Assembly (NCBI GenBank): GCA_022457065.1
Contig: JAJGBQ010000001.1
Span: forward strand, 2,356,001-2,420,000
Direction: 5' to 3'
DNA length: 64,000 nt
Source: Curvularia sp. ZM96
Taxonomy: Eukaryota; Ascomycota; Dothideomycetes; Pleosporales; Pleosporaceae
How positions within the stretch are numbered: the stretch's first letter is position 1; every line of letters starts with the position of its first letter. The notes under the pieces were generated by a model. It saw only the letters and a list, made by a program, of their open reading frames with translations. It was not told the DNA's origin and made no database searches. Positions 44,122 through 56,100 of the stretch are shown here, in pieces. The translations under genes and the position numbers were made by a program.

Positions 44122-45283
44122 CTATTGTGACTTGGTCTGCAAGGGACGGACACCCACCCTCGCCGCTTCTGCATTCAACGCATCGATCTCTGCTTGTACC
44201 AACGGAATGCCTGTCGCTTCACGTTCTTTCTGCTGCAGCTGCTCAAGCTCGCCAGGGAAGTATATACGGTCCACACCGGCCGCCTTGTCTGCGCTCACCA
44301 CCTTGTCGTACAGGTATTGCATGCGATCTCTGAACTCCTGCAAGCTCATAAAGAGGTCCGGTTTAATGGCTACCAAGAAATGGCCGACGTCAGAAGGCTT
44401 TGACGGATCGTAAGGACCAGTAACCTCTCCAGCGAAGGCCGAACCAGAAAGCACGCCAGAGAAGACGTCCATCATAACCGCCAGACCTGACCCTTTTGGG
44501 CCGCCCATAGGGAGCATAACTCCCCCATCAAGGGCTGCTGCGGGGTCTGTCGTGGGGTGACCGTCTTTATCCAAAGCCCAATCCGGGGGAATGGGCTCCC
44601 CTCTTCTCTTAGCTTTGTAAATCTTACCTCTGGCTGCAATTGACGGCGCCATGTCCAGAACAAAGGGCGTTTCTTTCCCTGGTGCACCACACGCTATAGG
44701 CGAGACGCCTAACAATTTGGACTTTCCTCCCCAGGCCGGCAGCGCGGGACTGGAGTTGGTAAAGACCAGACTCATCATATTGGCGTCCAAGGCCTTTTGC
44801 ACGATCCATGCGCTCATGCCAAAGTGATTCGAATGCTTGATGCTTGCCATGCCAATGCCGTAGATCTAAATATGTTGATCAGCATTTAATTCAAGTTCCA
44901 TTGTCTTCCTTTTTTATCGCCATTTTGTAAGACGGCAGGATTTGACGCACCTTGGCAGATTCAATGGCAGCCGCCATGCCCATGTCTGCGGCTACAAAGC
45001 CCCACCCGTTGCGTGCGTCAACCTGCGCAACCACCGGCGTTACTTGCGTAAGCTCTGGGCTTGCGGCGCCGTCCAAGACGCCTTGGCGGACTCGTTCCAG
45101 GTACGAAGGAATACGGTTCATGCCGTGCGTGTCGACGCCACGCATATCGGCTGCAATTAGACAGCGCGAGACTATCTCTGCATTCTTCTCGGGCACACCA
45201 TTGCCTACGAGTACTTCTTTCACGAATCTCTCTGCATCCTCACCGGTGACGAAGATTTTGTTATCGGAGTTGTGCTGGGCCAT
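44122..45283 (-). CDS. Malate/L-lactate/ureidoglycolate-type dehydrogenase (LDH2/MDH2 family)
   Basis: Two exons, 45283..44951 and 44865..44122 (1077 nt, 358 aa). An 85-nt intron joins AIESAK|IYGIGMASIKHSNHFG. Family marks are ADMRGVDTHGMNRIPSYLER with the catalytic His near residue 55, the NAD(P)-contact SNHFGMSAW, NSSPALPAWGG, PFVLDMAPSIAARGKI and the glycine-rich LPMGGPKGSGLAVMMDV. This family is structurally unrelated to classical LDH/MDH and reduces 2-keto acids or imines (malate, lactate, sulfolactate, delta-1-piperideine-2-carboxylate). The precise substrate cannot be read. No targeting signal is seen, so a cytosolic location is likely. Confidence 0.93.
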
Positions 45284-46669
45284 GTTCAGGGAGGGCTAAC
45301 AAGTAAGGTCTTTGGAGACAAGAGTTGCATCAAGATGAAAGTGCTGGTCATGTTGATTTGCAAAGATGCTCACAGTCATAGAACATCTTACTGAGTCACT
45401 GGCAAACCGAGGGGAATTATTTTTCCGATGCCCCAACAAACCCGATGTAACCTAGTGTACGACTGTCTATACTGCATTCGGTATACTACATCATAACTCG
45501 TCGTCAGCAGAGAAGAGCTTAAGAATAAGATCCTCTGGGATTGACGTTTGCATCATAGTGACCAGACTATATTTGCCCTTGGTAATTCAACAATGTATTG
45601 TCAAGGGAGACATCCAATTGGGGAAAGAGATGGGGCGGCAATATGGGTACAGACCAGTATATGCCGATTCCTCGAAGACACAGGCCATCTCCATACCCGT
45701 GCTGATTGATGACGAGTCTGCATCTGTATCTGCTAGTATCCTAAATACCACGATTTGTCTGGAAGCAAAGCACTAACAGCTTCAAGGTAGTGACAGAAGT
45801 TTCAGCATCATTTCCTTAGGAACACTTACAGCAAACCTCTGCGGCTTTAACCTCAATCTCTGCAAGCAGGACAGGACTGACCCGTACGAAAACACCCCCC
45901 AATGCCAACCCACCAAGCCGAAGTACAACCTTTGAAACGACCAATTTATGGACTTTACTTTTGCAATCCGAGGAGGTCAGGGAGAATTCCTCGTTTATTC
46001 CATTGCTTGAACAAGCAAAGTTTCTGGTACTACTTCTTGACATGTGGTTGGAATTCAATCAAGTTTTCAATTCCGTGCTACCGGACTTCGTGGGCGTAGT
46101 TTTTGACCAGAATGAGAGAGTGAGGTTCATTTGGAATTCAGATGCGAGGCTGATCTTTAACCTTTCATGGCAGCATGTATACGAGACGCGCCTGGAAATA
46201 ATTTGTGCGAGAAAAGGTCCCAGAGTCGCTGCACGGAGTCGTTCATTTAGTTTCTAGGTAGAGTTTCAGCTCAGCCGGCTGTATAGAATGTTTTGAATGC
46301 CTGACGTATATGCTGTACCAGAAACGCACTTAGCTCGTGGAGCATCCGTTCCTTAGCAACCGACCGGATCTCAAATGCCTAGGTCCGAAGTGAAGATGAA
46401 GATTCACCACCTTACGAGTGTTGAATTAAACCATTCTAGCTGGGCAATTCTGATTCTTGTTTTATCAGGCTGTGACGTAGTCTTGCTCTTGTCCGAGATA
46501 CATGGAATTGGAAACTCAAGGTATAGGAGATGATCGCAAACGGGTAGCACAATGCGGAGTGCCGAAGGTCTTGGCGGGGTAGTCGATAAAGGTGGGGCCC
46601 AAGCTTCGGTCCACTCGGAGGTCTACTTACGTAGGCACCAACCTCCGGTTACCTTACTCTCGCTCTCTC
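45284..46669. other. Divergent intergenic region
   Basis: 1.4 kb between the LDH2-type gene and the macrodomain gene, transcribed away from each other. It should hold both promoters. Frames of 65-98 codons at 45558-46257 have no domain and low protein-like character. Confidence 0.4.
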
Positions 46670-47654
46670 ATGATATTTAGGCTCGCGATCCGAACACTGC
46701 GACCACCCATGACGAGCGCCTACTATCTCGCGAATCCCTTTTCATCTCGCTCTCCTGCAAAGATGGCCGTGACGACTCTTGACGAGATCCCCACCCTCTC
46801 GCTACTCTACAAGCTCAAGAGGATAGTACCAGAAGACCAACAATACAATGCCGAACCTTCAGCCACTCTTAATGATAAGATTAGCATAATTCGCCAGGAC
46901 ATTACGACTCTCGCTGTCGACACCATCGTGAATGCAGCAAATTCATCTCTATTGGGTGGCGGCGGCGTGGACGGCGCAATACACCGTGCTGCTGGACCAA
47001 AACTGCTAGAAGAATGTGAAACGCTCCACGGATGTGAGACGGGCAGCGCAAAGATTACAGATGCCTATGAGCTGCCAAGCAAGAAGGTCATCCACGCCGT
47101 TGGTCCGATATATTGGAAGGTGGGATCTTGGGCTGCCGAACTGTTGTCAGGCTGCTACCGAAGGAGCCTGGAACTGGCTGTCCAGAACGGCTGCAGAAGC
47201 ATTGCATTCTCCGCGATCAGCACTGGCGTTTACGGGTATCCTAGCAACGAGGCCTGCACTGTTGCCTTGAAGACAGTTCGCGACTTTCTCGTCAAAGGAA
47301 ATAACGCTGATAAACTTGACCGCGTCATCTTCTGCAACTTTTTGCAGAAAGATGAGGATGCTTACTTCTCACAAGTCGCGTGCGTGTGACCACCATGATT
47401 TGGAAGTTCAAGCTGACCCCATTTTTAGCAACTTCTTTCCGCCCATTTCCGAGGCAGAACCTCCAAAGGAGCATGCGACTGAGCCTGCTGAACTTGCATC
47501 ACAGCTACCAGACGCTCCGACCACCGAGCCCGCAGATACCACGGAAGCCGTCCAGCCGTCACCAAAGAAACAGAAGATCGACGATAGTGACGACGACTTC
47601 GTAGTGGTGGACAAGGACGATCTGAAGGATGACGAGTCCAAGTCGGAGCTGTAG
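46670..47654 (+). CDS. Macrodomain protein (ADP-ribose hydrolase, MacroD type) with acidic C-terminal tail
   Basis: Two exons, 46670..47379 and 47429..47654, with a 49-nt intron (GTGCGT, branch GCTGACC, TTTTTAG); 311 aa from the first ATG. Later in-frame ATGs at 46709 and 46763 are possible starts. The first 30 residues (MIFRLAIRTLRPPM...) resemble a mitochondrial presequence. The macrodomain starts with ISIIRQDITTLAVDTIVNAANSS and has the catalytic/ADP-ribose loop LLGGGGVDGAIHRAAGP, then KVIHAVGP and FSAISTGVYGYP, all typical of MacroD1/2-type mono-ADP-ribosyl hydrolases. Exon 2 adds a disordered acidic tail with SPKKQKI (nuclear-signal-like) and DDDFVVVDKDD (SUMO-interaction-like). Location is therefore ambiguous. 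Confidence 0.9.
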
Positions 47655-48077
47655 AGCACGTTACGGGCATTGCATAGTCTGTTCAGGTTTTGATGGATCT
47701 TATCAGGTCTTGCATAATTAGGATGCGGCAATGTGTAATACATTTGGAGTATAGCGGTCATGGTTTTCTATATCCGGCGTAGCAGGCTTATACCCCAAGG
47801 CACAACTGAGAGGACATAATAAAGATTGCCAGTTTCACACGTCTTCTTCTCGGTGGTCAATGAACTCTGTATATGTATACTTGCATCGGTCTCACACAGT
47901 CTTAAAATCCGTGTATAGTTATCCACCTATATTTTCTCTATTCCAATCTAAAATTGACTCATTTGCAGGTAAAGCACGCAACCGAAAACGCCCCGTATCC
48001 ACTCGTTGACCTCAGTGGTACTCTCACTCACCTTAGTAGCACTTACTAACAACGCTGGACAAACTCTACTGAGTCTG
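47655..48077. other. Convergent intergenic region
   Basis: About 420 bp between the 3' ends of the macrodomain gene and the small membrane-protein gene. Nothing further is recognised. Confidence 0.35.
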
Positions 48078-48711
48078 CTACCTAGCTTCTCCCTCTGGGT
48101 AGTGACAAGGCTGAGGAGGAATGTCAGTCTTATACACAGGTTCCGGGCGCTTAGGCGTCAGAACAACCTCCTCCATCTCCTCAAAACGCCTAAGCTTGGG
48201 CGCATAGTAGCCCTCAGCCGGGGCTGCAGCGTTGGCTGTAAGTCCCGCAGTCATTTTCAACGTCTGAACAACGCCTACGGTTCGAAAGAGCTTTGCCTTT
48301 GCCTTTGCCCTTACCTTTGTCGTCGCCTTTACTGGATCGCCGGGCGCAAGCTTTAATGATGCAGCCGAGTAGGCCGAAAAGAAGCATGCACCCGCCGATG
48401 GTAGCAAGCACGGTTATAAAAACGATTTTGTTCACATTGGTTTCTTTGCGGTTCTGGTAGGAACTAGAGGGTGGAGGGCTGGATAGTGTAGTAGGAGTCA
48501 CGGTTGGCCCGTTGAAAAGCATCCAGGAAGGCTCTGACAAAGTAGGAGAAGAGAACAATTCGGTCAGCTGCCGAGCGTGGATACCGGCATCGGTAGTGTG
48601 GCAAGGGGCGTGGATAATGTCAGTGTGAGTGTTGAGCTTGGTTGCCTTGGTGGGCTCTACTGCGGCTATGGCTGAGGATGCTAGAAGGAGTAGGGTAAAG
48701 AGTGATAACAT
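48078..48711 (-). CDS. Small secreted/single-pass type I membrane protein, unknown function
   Basis: Two exons, 48711..48279 and 48235..48078 (591 nt, 196 aa), with a 43-nt intron (GTAGGC...TTACAG) that restores frame into an uninterrupted C-terminus. The signal peptide is MLSLFTLLLLASSAIAAV. A Ser/Thr/Pro-rich ectodomain of about 75 residues has two cysteine-containing positions. One membrane helix follows (KIVFITVLATIGGCMLLFGLLG), then CIIKACARRSS and a Lys/Gly repeat (KGKGKGKGKA). The cytosolic tail is proline-rich and ends PPQPCHYPEGEAR. The intron donor is weaker than its neighbours, so the C-terminal part is less certain. No family is recognised. Confidence 0.7.
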
Positions 48712-50102
48712 GGTTGGATTCGAGAGCAAACAGTATTTGAGAAGGATATGTGTGATAATATGGTAGTGCTGAAGTAGCTACGCTATTCTTCCCTTTGTCT
48801 CCGCGGTTGTAGAGTGAAAGCTTTAATTGCAAGCTACGATCACGGTGCTGGGATACACAATTTATGGATAGCTGTGCTTCATTATACAAACGAAACTATG
48901 AGTGAACAATGCTTGCTCCAATTGAACAACACCAGGCTTCTGATCTGAGGCATGGTTATGGATAATGTGACGCATACGAGCATTGTGAACTAAAAAGATC
49001 CAAATCGCAAGTTAGCGTACGTCCTTGATATCTGTTTTCTCATGTCTCTACACATTGCATCCACATGCATGTGTAGTGATATGGACTGTAAAGACCAGTC
49101 CAGTGATCGTGTGACTTTGAAGTTACTTCGACGCTTGATGCAAAGAAGATACACCATACTCTAGTATCTAGCCTAGAAAGGCATGTAGTGGGATGGAAGA
49201 ATCTGTGCCGAAAAAAGCATGTAGAAAATATTGGAGAAAGTCAAGCTATAAGTCGAGACGTCCCCATTCCTGCCTTTCGACGCGTTCTGTCAAAAAAAAA
49301 AAGTTATTCTCGTCCGTTGTTGCAGCGAAATTCGCTGCGGAGGGAGCGTCCCATGGATTCGGCACCTGCTCCTCTCGTGCAAAAGGTTGGTACCTTCTTT
49401 GGCGCATAAAGTACGATACCTCGAGCCTTGCAAACTCCGATCTACTGTTACTTTTTCTTTTCCAAATCCCATGACTGTCGGGCATTTGATTTGGTAGGGA
49501 TGTCCATAGCACTGGGGCGGTGAGCACACTTACACCGCTTCAAATGAGGCGATTGGACCAGTACTCCCCATAGCATTCAGTCAGCTTCATTTCTATACTT
49601 TGGGCGATGATCTTGCAACAGCTAGAATCGTAGTTTGCGAAAGGCGCCTAGGGCTGAGATGGCGGTGAACCTCCTGCGCGGCTTTGTACTCGAGATTTGT
49701 GAATCCCCGTGATTGTAGATGTAAACGGCCGATACTTTGCAATGCACACCTGCTGTTGGCTCACGAGAGAAGGAATCGCTTGGCTGCGTTTTAGAAATTA
49801 TTGACAATGCCTAATCGGAGCTGGGGGCCGGAGGCCAGAACGCGATATGCAAGTCAACCATGAAGGATACCATAGCAGCCCTGCTTTTACTGCAGTGATT
49901 GGATTGTGTCACGCGGCTCAAAATTCAGTTAGGCGGCAAGAGTTGAGCGACGAGCCGTGTCTGGGGCGACGAGCGGTGGCGAGATGGTGAGGGTGGGCTG
50001 ACGACGTCATGAAGTTTTTCCATATCAGCGCCGCCGTCTCCGCACTTGAGCCGCGACACTTCTGCTCCCCGACTTCCTTCCTTTTGTTGCCTTTCCAGCA
50101 GC
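48712..50102. other. Divergent intergenic region
   Basis: 1.4 kb between the small membrane-protein gene and the HIG1-like gene. Overlapping frames at 49188-49527 on both strands are interrupted by homopolymers and show no motif. Promoters of both neighbours are expected here. Confidence 0.4.
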
Positions 50103-50339
50103 ATGTCCAGTAGCGCCTCCGAAACCGTGGTCGAAAAGTACCGCTACGAAATCCTCTTCGGCACCTGGCTGGCCGTCACGGGAGCCACTTTCCTGCGCAT
50201 CAAACGGCAGCCGTATAGCACCCGCCTCAAGATTGAGCAGTACGAGAGCATCTTCAAGGGCACTTCACTCAGCGCGGTCCTCATTGGCATCGGCATCACG
50301 CCCGCGCGAAGCACAGCAAGGCGCTTTACCGGCAACTAG
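50103..50339 (+). CDS. Small HIG1-domain-like mitochondrial membrane protein (tentative)
   Basis: 78 aa from MSSSASETVVEKYRYE. A hydrophobic helix (ILFGTWLAVTGATFL) is followed by KRQPYSTRLKIEQY and a second hydrophobic stretch (SLSAVLIGIGI). This W..G..L....RQP.S.R.K..Q pattern recalls the HIG1 domain of Rcf2-like respiratory supercomplex factors. However, the usual AQG.T motif after the Gln is only weakly matched (FKGTS). A donor-like GTACGA at 50239 leaves room for a spliced C-terminus that I cannot settle. If correct, it would sit in the mitochondrial inner membrane near cytochrome oxidase. The next gene starts about 230 bp downstream on the same strand. Confidence 0.5.
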   Translation: MSSSASETVVEKYRYEILFGTWLAVTGATFLRIKRQPYSTRLKIEQYESIFKGTSLSAVLIGIGITPARSTARRFTGN

Positions 50340-50568
50340 CACGCGCCCGGAACACGACAGCAGGGCACAGGCTGATCCAGAAAGAAAACATGACGCTACC
50401 CGGCCTGTTCTAAGCTCTCTGACCATTGCTTGCAAGCCTGTTGTTGTTTTTTCGTGTTTATGGTGGAGACGCCTCGGACCCGCTTGGCATTTCCCCGCAG
50501 CGTTCACATGCGAACTACGGCCCCGTCTTCCATCTCCACCCTTCGCTACGACGCGCGCCAACACCAAA

Positions 50569-51396
50569 ATGTTGCTACGCCTGGGCTCGTTGAGCCTCGA
50601 GCTCAATATGTGGAGTCCCGTCTATGCTGTCGCTCCCTTTGTGTTACTGTCCATCTCCATTCCGCTCGCCTTCTTCGCTCTCGTCACTACCTCGATCGCC
50701 ATCACGCTCCTGTCCTTCCGTGCCTTGGTCGTCTACGTCCACCTTGCCATCGCCATTGTCGGTGCATGGCTCTCTCCATCGCCTCCACCGAAAAACAGCC
50801 TCCCCCGTCGCTCCCATGCCGTCCCTGCGTCAGCCCGACATTCACCCACTGGTGTGCGCCAGCGCTCCCGGCGTACTAGCATCGCGGGTGCCGCATCTTC
50901 TCAGGATGCTCTTGCCTATACCACTCAAAAGTCCAACTTTCTACAGCGCAAGAACAACTCGCTTACTGCACTTATCGGTACGAGTGAATTGACACGCGAT
51001 TTCGAAGGCGTCGGTGGCTGGAGGATGGCGGGCGATGACGACGAGGAGGCATTGTGGATGGGCATCAATTCAAGGTTAGAGCTACCTGCAGAGATACCGA
51101 TAAGGAGACGCAGGTTAAGTTTCACGGGCGCCACCAGTCCAGGCCAACGATTGAGCGTAGGATCCGAGATCCTACGGATGAGCCCCGTGCAGAGTAGATC
51201 GAGGACGCCAGTACGTTTTGCGCCCGACGACGAATACGGCTACTTTCCCCAACAGCCTATACCTGCCAACAGACGTCTTAGCAACAGCTCAGAAATCGCT
51301 AAGCAACACAAAAGACGCAAAAGTGCGAGCGGGAGCAGCACCTCCAGCAATACTTCGGCTGGCCTCGCCATCGCAATCAAACATCCAGGAGAATAA
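50569..51396 (+). CDS. Fungal membrane protein with disordered basic tail, unknown function
   Basis: A single exon of 275 aa from MLLRLGSLSLELN. The frame is open upstream, but the leader there is Arg/Ser/Ala-rich and not protein-like. Two closely spaced hydrophobic helices (about 15-37 and 42-65: APFVLLSISIPLAFFALVTT and LVVYVHLAIAIVGAWL) form a hairpin anchor. The remaining 200 residues are hydrophilic, with several basic-Ser clusters (RRRRLSF, RRLSNSSE, HKRRKSAS) that look like protein kinase A-type phosphosites. I do not recognise the family. The membrane hairpin suggests an ER or lipid-droplet surface location, as inference. Confidence 0.72.
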   Translation: MLLRLGSLSLELNMWSPVYAVAPFVLLSISIPLAFFALVTTSIAITLLSFRALVVYVHLAIAIVGAWLSPSPPPKNSLPRRSHAVPASARHSPTGVRQRSRRTSIAGAASSQDALAYTTQKSNFLQRKNNSLTALIGTSELTRDFEGVGGWRMAGDDDEEALWMGINSRLELPAEIPIRRRRLSFTGATSPGQRLSVGSEILRMSPVQSRSRTPVRFAPDDEYGYFPQQPIPANRRLSNSSEIAKQHKRRKSASGSSTSSNTSAGLAIAIKHPGE

Positions 51397-53175
51397 GTTT
51401 TTTTTTTCAAAGCACACGGAAGTTGTTCATTTGTAGGTTGGGAAAAGCCTTTCATTTGGTCACCGCCACAATTCTATGATAAGGCAGAGTCTAGGTGTGA
51501 GAATCGTCTTGATCTTGAGCGGCTGCGAAATAACACCTTCGGTCTGATCAATGTATTACGCAGTAAGAGCCACCATAGCGCCTCTGGCCCACTCGCCGAA
51601 AGAATAGTCGCCTGCTCCAGCAGATGTTCCGCCACCCAGTTGGTTACCTTGTTCGCTCTCAGCGTAGCTGCAAGCCAATAGCTTGTAGCGCTTAAAATGC
51701 ATCAACGATAAGCACAGAGCTCATCTCATCAAGGCTATTCTATCAGTCCACTCTTTGCTGCCATTGGGAGGGCTTTTTTGGATATAATTTCTTGGGCAAT
51801 AAGCGACTCCAGCACCAGAGCTGTCTGAATATTGTCATACAACGGACGTTTACACTGTCGGCTTACTAGCGAATGAGAGCTGAATACAATTGTCGTATAC
51901 GCCCACGTGGATCGGCGCAATCTCAACGGTTGTAGGTTTTCATAGGACAATTTAACCTTTTTTGAAAGATGATTGGCCTTGAGATACTGTAAATAGCAAT
52001 CATTTATGCTTACCTACTTCACCATATCTTAGTGAGAACAACCATAATGGCACTGCAATCAAACACCCGCATCGCGTTCTTAGTCCGCTTGAACTCTTCC
52101 GGGCTTGGTCAGTGGCTAGCGAAGCGCTTCTTTGCAGAGCGGGTGCTGCTTTCTTGACTTTCTCTGTCCTTTCGCGTTTTCGATTTATCAATCACACAGT
52201 TCAAGTCCAACTGTCTCATCGTCACTCTCCGCATGATTGAAGTCGCCGTGGGATTCGCCTCAGTCTACGATCTCGACACTTTGAAACGTCCTTCGCTCGC
52301 GAGACTAGCTCAAACGAAGCAAGACCATGTGTCTATGTGGAACAGGATGGCATGATGGACGAGAATCAGACAGGTCGGCACGAGTCATGACAGCTGGTAC
52401 ATTTAACGATTTGTTAGCGCACATCCCAAGACAAATTGTAAGTATTCCTAGGTACGTGTATGGCCTGCACTCGCACTCCCCTGAGCTTCTGTTCACGACT
52501 GGTGACGTTTCCGGAACAACATTTGCGCTCTCTTTAGCTGCATAATAGACATATGTCGCGATGTGTAGCCCTCTCATCGTGATTGGCTGTTAGCCCATGT
52601 TTCAAAATTGTCGCATCAGCGGACAGGTCCGTCGCGGGATCTTCCCATGTACTGGGGCAACCTTGGAAACTATTTAGAAGTTCCGAGTCCGAGTGTCAGG
52701 CCTTTGGCAGAAACACATCTCTGCAATGCATATGCGCAGCAACCGCTGCAATCCGGGTTTCTTGGCAGACCGGTACCTATCTTCTCTCTCTTCTCAACCC
52801 AAAGCCTGCATGATTTTTTCTGGGTTGAGTTGGATGTCTCTTACAGTTCTTCACTGTAGAACTTCCTCGATGAAAACCGACTTCGGGTACGCTCATAAAC
52901 CAGGTGTTACATTCGGGTCCTCGAGACGCCATGCGATGGATGTGAACTAGGCACGTTTCTGGTTTCACGCCTAGAATGTTTCGGCACCGCTATCCTTGAC
53001 AGCATCACTAGGATCATTGAGCTCGGGATATGCCAGGGTGTAGCTATCCGCGTTCAACCGTCGTATATTGGCCTAGATGTCATAAACCACGTGGAGGCTC
53101 ACTTGCATCACTATTGCCAATAGTTCTTTCGTTCATGGAGATGCTGTTATGATACCCCCATAAGCTGTTTTAATA
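51397..53175. other. Intergenic region
   Basis: 1.8 kb without a supportable gene. Several 60-90-codon frames between 52305 and 52968 overlap on opposite strands with no motif. Confidence 0.4.
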
Positions 53176-56100
53176 ATGTTTTCTTCTTTGGCTGCAAGGG
53201 CAGCTGGGTGCTTGTTGGCATCCTTCACCATCTTCTTTCTAACATACTCGTCGGTTCGGTTCTGGCTCAGCGGGCAGAGTCTAATCACCGCGAATGAATA
53301 CCCGAAAAGTCTCACAGCCATCTTCTCCACAGAATCCATCGATGCGCTGAACCGAGATCCGCGTTTTCAGAATGCGCTGCTGTCACTGACCGCAGTGGTT
53401 GCACACTCTTCAGCAGACTTAGGGAGGAAGTTTGGATGGGAAGAGCTGACAAGTTTCGGGACCAATCTGACGGATGGAGTTGACCGTGTTCGCAGCAAGC
53501 AGCAATATAGGAAGAAGAGGCGTGGCGTTGTGGATGAAATCGGTATAACCGTGCAAGGATTGGTGGGTGATCAGGTTGTAGGACAGAACTCGTCATGCGG
53601 ACTGTCGAATCTCCGGAGCTGTGTGGGAGACATCTTCACAGATTCAATTGGTACATCTGCTCTGTTCTTGGGTATTGGTCTTGGGTATGTATGCCCACAC
53701 ATAAACAGAACAAACTAACACGCAACAGTATGGGTGCAGCTACTAGTCTCAACTTGACCGATATGGAGGAAGCCAGCGCAATAGCTGCCCGTGTTGCGAC
53801 TGCACACAATACTTCCGCCACTGGTCTGAACCTGGTCGCCCGGCAAATTGGCAATGGACTTTCGAGCGAGCTTATGCACTCCGTCGGTGGTGATACGCAT
53901 TTCCCTATCGGCCAAGCAGCTTTTGCTCTAGCATCTGGAGTTGGTAACGCGACCGCAGTAGGCCTAGGCTTGAGACAACAAAAAGTCGAACCATCACAAG
54001 ACCAAAGTATTGTGGGTATCGCAGGCAATCTCGGACTAGGAGTTGCAATGCCCATAGTTTCCAGCATGGATCTCCAAGCTACAATCCGGAGCTGGAGTAA
54101 CAGTTCGAGCAGTTCGGACCTGATGAAACATCTTCCCCTATTCGCAGCGGCCGCCGGAAATGGTTTGGGGAAGGGCATAAGGAACGGGTTTGGCTTGAAA
54201 GCAAAAGAGAAAAAACCCTCACCAGATAAAAAGCCCTCACCAGAGAAAAACAACTCACCACAGAAACGGCAAGCAGGAGGCCCGCCTAAGAATATTCAGA
54301 AATGGGCCAAATCTATGAGGTTATTTACCAAGGGTCTTAGCCAGTCGTTCATCGAAGGCAGCAATTTCTCGGATGTGGTTCTCGCGATGAGGTCGGCTGT
54401 CTCAAACTCGCTGGATACGCCAACTATGCTTGGAAATATAGCATCAGGTGCTGGTTCCGGAATTGGAATGGGTGTTGCTATTGGATTGAATCTAAAAGCC
54501 GGGAACAGTACGCCGATGATTAGCGGAGACATTACCAATGACGAGCTACAAACAGCGGCCATGGCGGAAACCTTCACACAAAACCTTGTCTCGAACCTTC
54601 TCATGAAAAGTTCTGTCAGGGACAAGGTCAGCCAGCTTGTGACTGACAACCCACCCCAGATGATCCGGAGCTTTGAGTTGGCCAAAGCGGCAGAAGGTTT
54701 AGGCAGAGGTGCAATCGAAGGCACCATGATAGCCATGTCTTCTGTTGGAGGGTTGAAATACCTTATTGACGGCAATTTCCCCGTCGATGCGATCGAGAAA
54801 GTACCAGTATTGGCTCCGACACAATTCAACGACTCCGTCAGTGGTGGCGCTGTTGGTCTTGCACGAGGTCTTTCCAGCACGGCAACGATACTCGTCGCAG
54901 AAATTGCGAGAAATTTCACAAACGGAACACCAACACCAAACAAAGCTGCTTCAGAGAGAAAGCGCAGTGTTCGATACGAGAACGAAGGGGGCAACGTAGG
55001 TGGGTCTATATACCTGAAGACGTTGCACCATTCACTGATACCTTCTAGACAAATTAAATTCCTTCTCTCCCCGTCAAGAACAGCCAATCAATGGAGCTCA
55101 AATGCCTTTGGCGATTGATCCCGCCACAGCACAAATGGGTGCCCAAAAAGTCATTGATCGCCTTACTTGCCATGGCGTTGGCGGTATCGTGTCCGCGGCG
55201 CTGGGCTTTGCCTCCACTTCACCTTCGGATATGAAGATGATAGAGGCAGCTATGGGCAATTCAGGAATTCCACTAGATTCAACGATCTTACAAATCCTCC
55301 CCAAAGGGCCAATCACGGTCATTTCGCAAGGTAACAACTTTGAAGTTGTCCTAGAGAATAGGAGCGTTAAGATCAATGGGCAAAACTTGACTCTGTTTGC
55401 TATTCTTACTGGACTTCACAGTAAGCATACACGAGAATGTACTTGTTCTGCAAACAACTCGCTAACATCAAGCCTCAGTCCTGTTTACCACCCTCGCTTT
55501 TCTTGTCTTCCTGCCGCTATATGTTATATTTGGTGTAGCCTGGCGCTTTTCTGTCATCGCAGGTCATCCGGTTGACGAGACCAAGAACAAGAAATGGCGT
55601 ATGGGCTTTCTGATTTGTTTTGCTGTGTTTGGCACTGTGGGTATCGTCTTGGGAATAGTTGGCATGGGCAATGCTAAGCATTTCCATGATATACACGGTG
55701 TAAGTGCTTCTCACTATGGAGTCCACAGCCATCGACTTACTCATAGAACCAGATCCTCGGTTTGCTTTGCCTGATATTTCTCATCCCTGCGGTCGGCTCC
55801 AGCATCGCCCGTCTGCGCACAACAATGCCGCACCCCTCCCCCAGGGCATTTGTAGGGTTTAAAGGCCCCATAGAACTTGCCAAGTCACCACAGCGCATTT
55901 ACTTTGTCAGCGGACTCAGCATACAGCTCCTCTTGATCCTAGGTCAGATTGCATACGTACAGGGGTTTACGACACTTCGCGCCGTATCTCTGTGTGTCCT
56001 GGATGCATTCTTCACTCCAGACTCAGCCGGTAGCTTCGTGGGCATGCTGCTCATGATACAAATGGCCGCTGCGGCATTGTCAGGTATCAGAATGTGGCTG

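Noticed and set aside
45558..46257. Short frames between the LDH2-type and macrodomain genes
   Set aside because: No domain, no splice-consistent extension and no conserved residues; probably promoter DNA.
50233..50568. Long upstream extension of the membrane-protein frame
   Set aside because: The leader overlaps the HIG1-like gene and is Arg/Ser/Ala-rich without conservation; the start at 50569 precedes the hydrophobic hairpin.
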